Source of the DNA: Ignavibacteriaceae bacterium
GTDB lineage: Bacteria; Bacteroidota; Ignavibacteria; Ignavibacteriales; Ignavibacteriaceae
Reading direction: 5' to 3'
DNA length: 64,000 nucleotides
Assembly (NCBI GenBank): GCA_008933765.1
Contig: WBUK01000008.1
Coordinates: forward strand, 62,001 to 126,000
In this document: positions 24,879-34,700 of the stretch, piece after piece
How positions within the stretch are numbered: the first letter of the stretch is position 1
How the letters are laid out: every line of letters begins with the position of its first letter
The notes under the pieces: generated by a model
Told to the model about the DNA's origin: nothing
The model's database searches: none
Seen by the model: only the letters and a program-made list of their open reading frames with translations
Program-made: the position numbers and the translations under genes

Positions 24879-26803
24879 TTAATCAATACCATTTTACCCG
24901 TCAGGGTGTTGTTGCTATCGGATATTTTGTAAAAATAAACGCCCGAGTTTGCTGTGTTGCCGGCTTGACCCACACCATTCCACTCAAACTCGTGACGCCC
25001 TGCGCTGAAATACCCCTCTTTTTGCTGAACCAAAACCCCAAGCGAGTTGAATATCTGTAGTTTCACATCTCCGGCTGCCGGCAGTGCAAACGCTATTCTG
25101 GTTGAAGGGTTAAACGGATTGGGATAATTCCCCAGCAATTCAAAGCTTTTTGGCACGCCCGCACCATCTGTGGATAAATCATCTTTAACCGAAGTGGTGG
25201 TATCCGGAACAAAACCCACCGCCGTAAGCATCGGAGCAATTTCGGGGTTCGACATGAATTTCTGCCATAACAGCCCCGTTCTGTAGTTTTCGATCATCAC
25301 TAAGATGGGCCCCTGGTCAATCGCTAAATAGCTTTGTGCGAACCAACTTTGCCCCGGATGAAACGCATCTTTGAACCCATACTCACCCCATAGATAAGTA
25401 CCGTAGGTTCTGTAAAAATTTTTCAAAGCCTCCATCGATTCAACCGGCGTATAGGGCATCGATGAAATTGCCGCACTTGGCGTTATTGTTCCGTTATCCG
25501 CCCCGGTGTTTGGTGCATGAGCCGAGTAACCCCACGGGTCATCCGACGCTGTTAAACCCCAGGTATTTGCGTTGTAGCCGGCATAACCTTTTGGGTTCGC
25601 AATGCAATAAGCGCGGTTAATTAAGGTTTGGTTACGGTTGTTTTCAAAATAGTTAGCGTACTGATCCTTTTTATGACGCGGGTCAAACCCCAAAAACGAG
25701 TAATGTGCAAAAAAGAGTGGTCCTCCGGTTCCCTGCCCCACCCAAAGCCTGTAGCCGTAGTATGTACCGGTGTTCTGGTAGTTGTTACCCGTCCAGCCAA
25801 GCCAGTAACAGTTAGCCGGAATCGGATTTGTCGGCGAAGCAATCGCAAGCAGATACATAATAAGCGCTTCCATATACCCGGAAACGGGCATGTTCATTTG
25901 CCATCCATAGTTAGGCGACCAGTGCCAGTAAAGCTTAAATGTGTTCGGATAGCGGCGGTAAAAATTCCAATCCACCCCTTCCCACGCTTGCGTTATTTTT
26001 TGGCGGATTTCTGTTTCGGTGGGGTTTGCACCGTCAAAGTATTGCCGAAGCGTTAACAACCCCTGAACCAAAAATGCTGTTTCAACCAGGTCACCACCGT
26101 CATCATAAGTGCTGAAGGGCTGCACTTTCCCGTTAGTTCCGTTAAGCCAGTGCGACCAAGCCCCGTGGAACCGATCGGCTTTATTCAGCAGAAAATTAAC
26201 AACTTTTAAGGTTCTTGCCGCCCCCTCTTCGCGGGTTATGTAACCCCTTTCTATCCCAACAGGAATCCCCATTAACCCGAAACCTGAACCACCGGTTGTA
26301 ACGGTTTCGCCACTGTTCAGGCGCTCCCGTGCCAAGCCGGAAACGGGGTGCGCATAGTTCCAGAAATAACGAAATGTCGCTTCCTGAACCATATCTAAGA
26401 AATCTTCATCCTCCATAGGCGAGGTTGTTATTTCTATTTCGGAAGTCATTGGTGATTCGTTGTTTGATGAGTCAAACGCAGTAACGGCAAACACGGCAGT
26501 AACGCCGGTGTTACCCGTCCAAAGCTGATAGTAGTTATCTCTGAAATTTTTTACGGCAGTTTTTACCCATGCGTTGTTTATTTTTTTATAAACATTGTAC
26601 CCCTTTAGGTCGGGTTCGCTGTTTGCCATCCATCTCAGCGAAAAATGCTTTTCGTAGCCTTTCCCCACAAATCCCGTCGGTGTTGCCGGGGGATCGGAAT
26701 CCAAAATGGTTTGTGGGGCAGCCTCTGCCCCAATGGTAAGAAAAGCACCAATAAATAAAAGAAAGATAAATCTGTTAATTTGATTTCCCGTGTTCCGTAT
26801 CAT
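24875..26803 (-). CDS. T9SS-secreted GH144-type glucanase (probable beta-1,2-glucanase)
   Basis: 642 residues: signal peptide (1-28), one Fn3 domain (about 30-125, PATPTGFVGKGYEKHFSLRW), the glycoamylase-like (alpha/alpha)6 barrel (130-540) and a T9SS C-terminal domain (GNYPNPFNPSTRIAF, GVYFYKISDSN). Family hallmarks are TWGLTASDDPWGYSAHAP, DNGTITPSAAISSMPYTP, WGEYGFKDAFHPGQSWF and IDQGPILVMIENYRTG. It should be a surface or secreted endo-beta-1,2-glucanase that starts polymer breakdown. It lies directly after the GH94 gene and is coupled by ATGA to the ABC binding protein. An alternative substrate for the family cannot be excluded. Confidence 0.85.
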   Translation of the reverse strand: MIRNTGNQINRFIFLLFIGAFLTIGAEAAPQTILDSDPPATPTGFVGKGYEKHFSLRWMANSEPDLKGYNVYKKINNAWVKTAVKNFRDNYYQLWTGNTGVTAVFAVTAFDSSNNESPMTSEIEITTSPMEDEDFLDMVQEATFRYFWNYAHPVSGLARERLNSGETVTTGGSGFGLMGIPVGIERGYITREEGAARTLKVVNFLLNKADRFHGAWSHWLNGTNGKVQPFSTYDDGGDLVETAFLVQGLLTLRQYFDGANPTETEIRQKITQAWEGVDWNFYRRYPNTFKLYWHWSPNYGWQMNMPVSGYMEALIMYLLAIASPTNPIPANCYWLGWTGNNYQNTGTYYGYRLWVGQGTGGPLFFAHYSFLGFDPRHKKDQYANYFENNRNQTLINRAYCIANPKGYAGYNANTWGLTASDDPWGYSAHAPNTGADNGTITPSAAISSMPYTPVESMEALKNFYRTYGTYLWGEYGFKDAFHPGQSWFAQSYLAIDQGPILVMIENYRTGLLWQKFMSNPEIAPMLTAVGFVPDTTTSVKDDLSTDGAGVPKSFELLGNYPNPFNPSTRIAFALPAAGDVKLQIFNSLGVLVQQKEGYFSAGRHEFEWNGVGQAGNTANSGVYFYKISDSNNTLTGKMVLIK

Positions 26804-26804
26804 C

Positions 26805-29204
26805 TCAGCCGGTTCCCATAATTACTTCAACCTGCACTTCCTTATTCGAAGAAGGTGCTATCAAATTCCCCTGAATCTCAGAACCGTCAACGGTAACTTT
26901 GGCAACACCGGAGGCTACCTTCTGCGGATTTTTAACTGTGATGTTGTAAATGCAACCGCGGAAAAGCCTTTTAACCGTAAATCCTTCCCAATCTGCCGGG
27001 ATTGAGGGATCAATCAGCAACCCGCCTTCGGAAGCACGAACGCCAAGTATCCAGTCAACAATCACTTTTTGATACCACGATGCCGAACCGGTGTACCAAC
27101 TCCAACCTGCTCTGCCATAATCGGGCGAATCGGGTCCGTCGATATTTCCGGGCGTAACGAACGGCTCAGCACTCCAAAGATCGGGTTCCATCCCGTTGAA
27201 AATGGGTGAAATACCTTTGTAAACTTCAAAAGCGGTTTCCGGATCACCGGCTTTAGCAAACGCCCAAATCGCCCAGGTTGCGGCGTGCATGTAAACCCCT
27301 CCGTTTTCCCGCCTCCCCGGTGCATAACGGGAAAGATACCCGATATATTTATCAGGTGTGCTGTATGCCGGAGTAAGTAAAACCGTGCCGTTTTTCTTCA
27401 GTAAATATTTTTTAACCGCCTGAAGTGCCGCCTCTTGTTTCTCTTTGGGTGCTATATCACTGAGTACCGACCATGTCTGCGGATTAAGGAAGATACTGCC
27501 CTGTTCATTCTCTGACGAGCCAAATTTTTCACCCGTATCTTTTGTCCCTCTGTAGTAATATTCACCATCCCAAGCGTGTGCGTTGAATGCAGTTTTAATC
27601 TTTTCGGCACCCGAAAGCAGCCTTGCGTGCCGGGCATCGTCCTTTTTCCGTGTGGCTAATTCGGCAAATTCGGTCAGCACTAAATAGAAAAACTCCGCCA
27701 TCCAAACTGATTCACCTTTGAACTCCAACCCAACAGCGCTTAAGCCGTCGTTCCAGTCGCCTGCACCGATCAACGGTATTCCGCGCGGCGAAAGCCGTGA
27801 AAACACCACATCAATTGCCCGTAACGAGTGTTCGTAGAGCGATTCTTTCAGATTTTTGTTGTCGTAGTAACCAACTTCCTCATCCGCAAACGAGAGGTTC
27901 CCCGTTTCTTTAATATAAAGGGATAAAATGTAAGGTAACCAAAGGAGGTCGTCAGTCATTTTTGTAACTAACCCCGTTTCCGTAATTGGGTGCCACCAGT
28001 GAAGAACGGTTCCCTCCACGAATTGGTGTTCGGCATGAAGTTTTATCTGCTTTTCCGTACCTTTCGGGTCGATCGGCAGCCACACTAACGAGTCCTGCAG
28101 TTGATCCCTGAACCCAAAGGCTCCGCTCTGTTGGTAATACGCGGTTCTGCCCCACAGTCTTCCGGAAATCGCCTGATACCTGAGCCACTTGTTCACAAGC
28201 AGGTTCATCGCGTCATCAGGGGTTTGAACTTCGAGCGTCGAAAGGGTTTCGCTCCACATCGCTTTTACCTCGGCAAGTTTTTCCGCAACTTTTTCTGAAG
28301 TGTTGTAATTGGAGAGTTTCGGCGCAATTTCTTCAAGTTCTTTAACTAAACCTAACTGATAAATTAATGTTTCCTCACCCCCTGTTTCAATTGTAATTTC
28401 GTTTTGCAGGCAACCGATTGGGTCGCTCCATGCGCCTGTTTTTCTTTTTAACGGCTCACCTTTAAGTGCCGCCGGTGAAATTAAATCACCATATTGCCCA
28501 ATAAAATTGCTTTTATCCGATTCAAACGAAACTACTTTTTTGTTCACGCTGAAAAACCCGTGATATTGGTAGTCAATGTTCCAGTGCCCGCGGTCGCCGA
28601 GTGGTATCTCCCACAGGCGCTTTGTACCGTGCATGTAGTTCCCCTCTTCGTTGAACCCGGTCTCGATAAATGTTTTGTGAAATTCACGATGAAAATCGGA
28701 AGAAGAACCCAAACACCATTCAAAGTATGTGAAAACAGAAAGTGAAACTCGTTTCCCTGTGTTGTTTTTTATTTTCAAATCCCAGATTTCAAGTGTATCG
28801 TTCATCGGGACAAAGAGGGTCATCTCAACCCTTATTCCTTTAAACTCGGAGGTCAGCACGGTGTAACCGAAGCCGTGCCTGCACTCGTAGTAATCTAAAG
28901 GTGTTTTAACCGGCAGAAATGCAGGCGCCCACACTTCACCCGTCTCGTTGTTCTTAAAGTATATATATTTGCCCCAGTTATCCTGAATCAGGTCCTGATG
29001 CCATCTGTTAACGCGATTAAATTCAGAGTGGGTTAACCAACTGAAACCTCCGCCGGCTTGCGAAATTGTAAGACCGTAATCGCCGTTGGATATTACATTT
29101 ATCCATGGTTTTGGCGTATCGTGCCGTTTAATTACATATTCGTTGCCGTCGGGTGTAAAATATCCGTATTTGGTTTCAAATAACCGTTCCAATGCGTCTT
29201 CCAT
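26805..29204 (-). CDS. GH94 disaccharide/oligosaccharide phosphorylase
   Basis: 799 residues, the length of cellobiose/chitobiose-type phosphorylases rather than the about 1100 residues of known 1,2-beta-oligoglucan phosphorylases. The opening (GYFTPDGNEYVIKRHDTPKP, PWINVISNGDYGLTISQAGG) and the catalytic region GAGDWNDG (D483 and D486, one of which is the general acid) are those of GH94, as are GAFGFRDQLQDSL and AEHQFVEGTVLHWWHP. There is no signal peptide. It should split an imported beta-linked glucoside with phosphate, giving glucose 1-phosphate. With GH144 enzymes on both sides and a sugar importer, sophorose or short beta-1,2-glucans are the likeliest substrates. Confidence 0.85.
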   Translation of the reverse strand: MEDALERLFETKYGYFTPDGNEYVIKRHDTPKPWINVISNGDYGLTISQAGGGFSWLTHSEFNRVNRWHQDLIQDNWGKYIYFKNNETGEVWAPAFLPVKTPLDYYECRHGFGYTVLTSEFKGIRVEMTLFVPMNDTLEIWDLKIKNNTGKRVSLSVFTYFEWCLGSSSDFHREFHKTFIETGFNEEGNYMHGTKRLWEIPLGDRGHWNIDYQYHGFFSVNKKVVSFESDKSNFIGQYGDLISPAALKGEPLKRKTGAWSDPIGCLQNEITIETGGEETLIYQLGLVKELEEIAPKLSNYNTSEKVAEKLAEVKAMWSETLSTLEVQTPDDAMNLLVNKWLRYQAISGRLWGRTAYYQQSGAFGFRDQLQDSLVWLPIDPKGTEKQIKLHAEHQFVEGTVLHWWHPITETGLVTKMTDDLLWLPYILSLYIKETGNLSFADEEVGYYDNKNLKESLYEHSLRAIDVVFSRLSPRGIPLIGAGDWNDGLSAVGLEFKGESVWMAEFFYLVLTEFAELATRKKDDARHARLLSGAEKIKTAFNAHAWDGEYYYRGTKDTGEKFGSSENEQGSIFLNPQTWSVLSDIAPKEKQEAALQAVKKYLLKKNGTVLLTPAYSTPDKYIGYLSRYAPGRRENGGVYMHAATWAIWAFAKAGDPETAFEVYKGISPIFNGMEPDLWSAEPFVTPGNIDGPDSPDYGRAGWSWYTGSASWYQKVIVDWILGVRASEGGLLIDPSIPADWEGFTVKRLFRGCIYNITVKNPQKVASGVAKVTVDGSEIQGNLIAPSSNKEVQVEVIMGTG

Positions 29205-29351
29205 TTTTGTTTTTTTATCAGTTTAAACCGGTTTTAGAAAGTATTTTGTGCTGTTTTAATCACTCTTTTCGAATGTTGTTTTCACTTCAGTTTTCGAGCG
29301 CTTTTTAGTTTTCAAGTGCTTTTTATGCAATATTTAAGCGCTTCGTTGTCG

Positions 29352-29410
29352 CCGTTTCTGAGCGCAAAGTGAGAGAAAATTTCTCTTCCCAAACTTTGCG
29401 CTCTCAACGG
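29352..29410 (-). terminator. Long stem-loop after the first gene of the glycan locus
   Basis: GAGCGCAAAGT (29360-29370) pairs with ACTTTGCGCTC (29393-29403), extended by CCGTT/AACGG outside and a second small hairpin inside. It lies between the 29452-31416 gene and the GH94 gene and lacks a long T-run, so it may only partly stop transcription and set a lower level for the downstream genes. Confidence 0.55.
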
Positions 29411-29451
29411 TTTAAATTTACCTCATTAAGATAAATATTTAAGAAGCAATG

Positions 29452-31416
29452 CTACTTCATTAAAATCATTTTCTTAGTGGCTGTGAAATTACCGGCTGAA
29501 ATTGTATAGTAGTAAACACCGCTGGCTAAATCCGCTGCGTTGAAATCAAGTGTGTGTCTGCCGGCTTCGTACTCACCATTTGCAAGTGTTCTGACTTCTT
29601 TACCGAGTGCGTTGTAAACTTTAACGATTACGAACGATTTCGAAGGAACTGCAAACGAAATGGTAGTTGTTGGATTGAATGGGTTAGGATAATTCTGCTC
29701 TAAAGCAAAATCTTCAACTATTGAACTAACTTCAATTACATCAGAGTAACCATAGTCGCCGTTATAGTCAATTTGTTTCAGTCTGTAGAACAATTTACCG
29801 TTAACACCATTATCAGTGTAAGAATAATTGGTGGTTTCTGTGGTTGTGCCTCTTCCGTTGATAAATCCTACTGAAGCGAAAGAAATTCCATCTGTGCTTC
29901 TTTCGATCTGGAAGCCTGAGTTGTTGCGCTCGGAAGCGGTTGTCCAGTTCAGTTCAACACTGTTGTTTATCGCTCTTGCGGTAAATGAGGTCAGCTCAAC
30001 AGGGGTTGTCTGAGAAGTGAGATATAAAGTTCTGAACTGGCTGCCCCACTCGCTGCCCCAGAAAGTCTTGTGGAATGTGCCAAGAGGACCCCATGCAGGC
30101 ATACCGTTGTGGAAGTTATCAGGATCAAATATGTTAATGCACACCTGAACTGAATCGGGAACTGTAGTGAAACCAAGTGCACCGAGATCGATCATCAGTT
30201 CTGCAGAGTATCCGTTATCAACTTGCGTGGTATCATTAACAACCGTACCCGGTTTTTTAATTCCGGCGCCCGCACCGGTGTTCGGATCGGTTGATTCATA
30301 AACCATGTTGGGGTCAACTCCGCCGGCGTTGAAGTAAAGTTTAAACTCTTTATCAACACCTGCTGCATTTTTAATCTTCAGAAACATTCCGTCACCTTCC
30401 CAGCTGTCACCAAAGCGGCAAACTTGTTTATCGTTTGATTGGAACCCGATATAAAGTTTATTGCCGACTCTCAGGAATTTAACGGGTGTGACTGTGGTAT
30501 CTGTATATGGACCTTTAACTAAAACATCACTTGTGACAGACTTTGCAAGACCTGAAAGCTGTGGCTGTGGCCCAAACATCAGGTAAGGCATCGGATAGCT
30601 CCAGTCAGATTCGTTCAGAAAGCCGTCAACAGTTATTGGGTTTGCTGACTGATAAACATCCAAAGATGGTGGATCCTGGTAGAATACTAAGTTTCTGTAG
30701 GTACCGCCCCACTCGCTGCCCCACCAGGTTTTGTAATAGGTTCCGGGTGCGCCCCAGGGTATCATACCTACATGATACATATCAGGATCAAAAATATTTA
30801 TTGCAACGGGCACTGAAGTAACATCCGGGCCGTAACCGAGTGAATCCAAATAAATCAAAAGTTCAGCAGAATATCCGTTGTCAATCTGAGTGGTATCGTT
30901 AACAACAGTGTTGCTGCCTTTCATACCTGCGCCCATACCCGGTGCCTGTGCTTCGTAAACTATGTCAGGGTTAGGTCCTCCGGCATTGAAGTACAGCTTG
31001 TACTCTTTATCATCACCGGCGGCGTTTTTTATCTTCATGAACAATCCGTCACCTTCCCAGCTGTCACCGAAACGGCAGACATACTTGTCGTCACTGTAAA
31101 AACCGATGTAAAGTTTCATCCCGACTTTCAAAAACTTCATATAGGTGTAGGTGGTGTCAACATAAGGAACCGAGTTAGTAACATGCACGCCCCCAGTAAT
31201 ACCCTGTACTTGGGCTGTTGTTGGTGCGTTGGGACCAAAAACTAAGTACTCCTGAACAGCACCCCATGCGGGTTCATTCAGGTTTCCGTCAACCGTAATC
31301 GGTCCGGCAGAAGCGTATGCTTCGCGAGCTTTTGGATCTTTAAATTGCGAGAAAGTCGTTTGAACCATAAAAACGACAAACAGCGCGATAAAAAGACCGT
31401 AGAATTTGCTTTTCAT
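29452..31416 (-). CDS. T9SS-secreted protein with duplicated CBM9-like domain
   Basis: 654 residues. Signal peptide at 1-23. Two near-identical domains of about 220 residues follow; both have CRFGDSWEGDG, KLYFNAGG, VVNDTTQ(I/V)DNGYSAEL and (T/F)(W/F)WGSEWG, so the pair arose by internal duplication. An Fn3-like segment and a T9SS C-terminal domain (QNYPNPFNPTTTISF, GVYYYTISAG) complete it. It is the first gene of the glycan locus, directly under the LacI-type operator, as expected for an inducible surface-binding protein. The domains are related to the CBM9-like modules of 18602-20482. Binding specificity is unknown. Confidence 0.8.
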   Translation of the reverse strand: MKSKFYGLFIALFVVFMVQTTFSQFKDPKAREAYASAGPITVDGNLNEPAWGAVQEYLVFGPNAPTTAQVQGITGGVHVTNSVPYVDTTYTYMKFLKVGMKLYIGFYSDDKYVCRFGDSWEGDGLFMKIKNAAGDDKEYKLYFNAGGPNPDIVYEAQAPGMGAGMKGSNTVVNDTTQIDNGYSAELLIYLDSLGYGPDVTSVPVAINIFDPDMYHVGMIPWGAPGTYYKTWWGSEWGGTYRNLVFYQDPPSLDVYQSANPITVDGFLNESDWSYPMPYLMFGPQPQLSGLAKSVTSDVLVKGPYTDTTVTPVKFLRVGNKLYIGFQSNDKQVCRFGDSWEGDGMFLKIKNAAGVDKEFKLYFNAGGVDPNMVYESTDPNTGAGAGIKKPGTVVNDTTQVDNGYSAELMIDLGALGFTTVPDSVQVCINIFDPDNFHNGMPAWGPLGTFHKTFWGSEWGSQFRTLYLTSQTTPVELTSFTARAINNSVELNWTTASERNNSGFQIERSTDGISFASVGFINGRGTTTETTNYSYTDNGVNGKLFYRLKQIDYNGDYGYSDVIEVSSIVEDFALEQNYPNPFNPTTTISFAVPSKSFVIVKVYNALGKEVRTLANGEYEAGRHTLDFNAADLASGVYYYTISAGNFTATKKMILMK

Positions 31417-31449
31417 TTTGTCTCCAGTTTGTTTGTTGGCTTAAAAAAA

Positions 31450-31463
31450 TGTAAACGGTTACA
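31450..31463. promoter_or_regulatory. LacI/CcpA-type operator
   Basis: TGTAAACGGTTACA fits the consensus TGWAANCGNTNWCA at every position and is a near-perfect palindrome around a central CG, the form preferred by LacI-family regulators. It lies just downstream of a promoter -10 element, where bound repressor would block initiation. The LacI gene at 20534-21568 is the obvious candidate to bind it. Confidence 0.75.
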
Positions 31464-31470
31464 ATGTTCA

Positions 31471-31499
31471 AATTTACGAACTTTTTTACTAATTGTCAA
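31471..31499 (-). promoter_or_regulatory. Promoter of the minus-strand glycan locus
   Basis: On the minus strand TTGACA (31499-31494) is followed after exactly 17 bases by TAAATT (31476-31471). TAAATTTG also fits the Bacteroidota -10 form TAnnTTTG. The transcript would start near 31464, at the edge of the operator, about 48 bp before the first ATG. Confidence 0.7.
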
Positions 31500-31751
31500 G
31501 TTAATTTTACATTTCCTGTAAGAATTTTTCGACTTGCTCGTTATTTCTTCGTTTTCAGCCTGTTTTCGGGGTTTTTTGATGAGAATTTTTTCCTTCAGAA
31601 GTGGGAATTGTTACCCTTTGACGCCTTCTTTGGAAATATTTTTTAAACTTTCTGATATTTCCATGAAAATGTTTTATGTAAATTTTACATTTTTATTTCA
31701 TATATTTTCATTTGTCATTCTTTCTTTTACCATTATCATCGTTTTTTCGCT

Positions 31752-34700
31752 ATGAAAAGGTCATATTTAACACTCACAGAATTGTTAGTTTTTCTTTCGT
31801 TGTGCTGCTTTGGAGAAACCGGGAATCACTTACGAAAGCGGAATGTGCGTTTACTGTTTCTTTCGTTGTGCTGCATTCCGTTTGCACAGCTGCACCCTCA
31901 AACACTTCTTTACGAAAATTTCGATTCTGCAGAGAAGTGGAAGATCAACTCTTCCGACGGCGTTGTGGTTTCAACCCATTCCGACAATGGTTTTTCCGGC
32001 AAAGGGATTCGATTCGATGTTAATTTCACACTCGGAAGTGGGTATGGCGGTATCTTCGATCTCGTTTCTTTAGAATTGCCCGAAAATTACCTTATTTCAT
32101 TCTTCGTAAAAGCGAAAAACCTGCCGCCGAATAATTTTGAGTTTAAACTAATTGACCCCTCCGGCGATAATGTATGGTGGGTGAACAGAAAAGGCTACGA
32201 CTTCCCAAGTGAATGGACGAAAATAACCCTTCGTAAACGAAACCTTTCTTTTGCCTGGGGACCCCAAGGTGGCGGTGAGATTAAAAATTTAGGAAGAATT
32301 GAGTTTATCGTCGCTTCTGCAAACGGCGGAAGTGGCTCCGTTTGGATTGATGAACTTAAAATTGAAAAACTTGACCCTCCTGCGCAAATTACTTCCCCTC
32401 CTGTTGTATTTGTTAACGGAACGCCTGACACCATTGCCTCAAAGGTCTTGTTTGACAACAACCTCAAAACCTTTTGGAGCACGGAAAGGCTCTACGGAAA
32501 CGGGGGAAGCGGCAATTTTAATGGTGCTGATGACGATAATAACATCCCCGAAAAAGACGGCTCCGGCAGTTGCGAAAGAATTGAAGGTGGTGAAGACACA
32601 TCCCAATACAATGATGGTAAAAAAAACCGGAACGATATGGGAGAGGTTCAAAACAAAACCGGCAACAGCAATTCACTAAACGATACCTGCAAAAAAACTG
32701 AACTTCTGATCGATCTTACGGCACAGAAAGAGTTCGGCGGTTTGGTACTCGACTGGAATAAGGATCATTTTCCGGCATATTTCAAAGTGGAGGCTTCGAA
32801 CGATTATTCAAAAACTGACTGGGTTTCTCTCTTCCCTGAATCGGGCACAATTTCGCCAAATGAAAATTCAACAAAGCCCGCAGATGGCTCAATACCACCC
32901 GGCGGCGATTTCAAAACTAATTCTGAGAATGAAGCCTCAAAGGGCAACACTTCAGCAACCTGTTCCGGATATGCACAGGGCAGAGGCGGTAAATTCTACA
33001 TTATAACTCCGGAAGCGCAATTCCGCTACATTAAAATCACAGTTATTGACCACCGCGAGGGGTACTCAGTCCTTAATGAAATTACATTTAAGGAGTTACC
33101 GTTCGCCGATAACTACAACAACCTTTACTATGAGGTTGCTGCCGATTACCCAAAAGGATACTTCCCGAGATACACCCTTAAACAGCAAAGCTATTTCACC
33201 GTAGTTGGGGTTTCAGGAGATACAAAAGAAGGGTTGCTAAGCGAAGATGGTGCCTTGGAAACCGATAAGCAGTCGTTTTCTGTAGAGCCTTTCATATTTG
33301 CAAACGATAAATTTTACACCTGGAGCGATGTGAAAATTTCACACTCGCTTGCCGAAAATTATTTGCCGGTTCCATCAGTAAACTGGAGAACGGATGATTT
33401 TTCTTTTGATATAACCTCTTTTGCCTCCGGCAAGCCGGGGGCATCAGTTTTGTTTTCTGAATACGCAATTACAAACCAAGGGAAGACGCCCTTAAAAGGG
33501 AAATTCTTCCTCGCACTTCGCCCATTTCAGGTAAATCCGCCCTGGCAAGACCTCAACTTTTACGGCGGAACTGCTAAAATCTCCGATGTTTCTTTTAACG
33601 GCAAATATGCGGTTGTGAATAACAAAACAGCAGTTATCCCGTTGGTCTTTTCATCACCGGAAAAACTGAAAAATGAATTGGATGAGGGAATTGGCGCCCC
33701 AACAGAAACATCCGGCATCTCAAATGAAACATTTGGCACCACAACGGAATCAGCCGGCAGCACACCGGAATCTTTTTGTGCTGCCGGAGAAACTTTCGGC
33801 GCTGCCGTTTTTGATGAAGGCGATATAACCTCCTGGCTCTCTGGAAGCAAAATCCCCAAAGCACGAAGCATAAAAGATGAAAAAGGGCTTGCCTCAGGTG
33901 CGTTTTCATACGAATTAAACCTGAAACCGGGCGAAACTGCACGATTCTCGTTCGCTATTCCGCAGTATCAAAATATTAATCCCGACTCTCTCTTCTCTGT
34001 TGCGCAATCGTTGTATGAAATTGAGTATAACAAAACCAAACAATTTTGGGCTGATAAACTCTCCCGTATCCCTTGGAGCGTGCCGAAAGAATTAGAAACC
34101 ATTTTCAGCTCGGTCAAAAGCAATCTCGGCTATATTCTGATTAACCGGGATGGCTCGGGGATTCAACCCGGTTCCCGCTCTTATGAAAGATCGTGGATAA
34201 GAGACGGCGCTTTAACCTCGGCTGCACTTCTTAAATTAGGGCTAAAAAAGGAAGTGAAAGAGTTCGCTAAGTGGTACTCACAATTTCTTTACCCGAACGG
34301 AAAAGTTCCCTGCGTAGTGGATAAACGGGGGCCCGACCCGGTGCCGGAAAACGACGCCAACGGCGAGTTTATCTACCTGATTTATCAATATTACCGTTAC
34401 ACCGGCGACCAGGAGTTTGTGCGGGAGCTTTTCCCGAAAGTCAGTTTGGCGGTGGATTATATCCGCGAAATGATCGCACAACGAAGTACATCCCACTACA
34501 GAGATAACCCGAACGACTCGATCCGCTCGCTATACGGTCTCGTGCCCGAATCAATCAGCCACGAAGGCTACTCAGATAAGCCAATGCACTCTTACTGGGA
34601 TGATTTTTTCACAATTCTTGGGCTGAAAAACGCCGTAACTATGGCTCAGCTGCTTGGATATAACGATGTGGCGCGCTCCTGGGCGGAAACACGGGATTCT

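Larger units (their letters stand above)
31417..31751. promoter_or_regulatory. Divergent control region of the glycan locus
   Basis: 335 bp between the minus-strand locus and the 1241-residue gene on the + strand. It is A/T-rich, contains the promoter and operator described separately, and a second near-palindrome TGTAAATTTTACA around 31677 closer to the + strand gene. No reading frame in it is convincing. Confidence 0.5.

Noticed and set aside
29225-29234. AAACCGGTTT palindrome before the GH94 gene as a second LacI operator
   Set aside because: It is short and does not match the flanking TGTAA/TTACA arms of the site at 31450; kept only as a possibility.
31671-31695. Second operator TGTAAATTTTACA before the 1241-residue gene
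   Set aside because: It lacks the central CG of the LacI-type site and lies in very A/T-rich DNA where such palindromes arise by chance.
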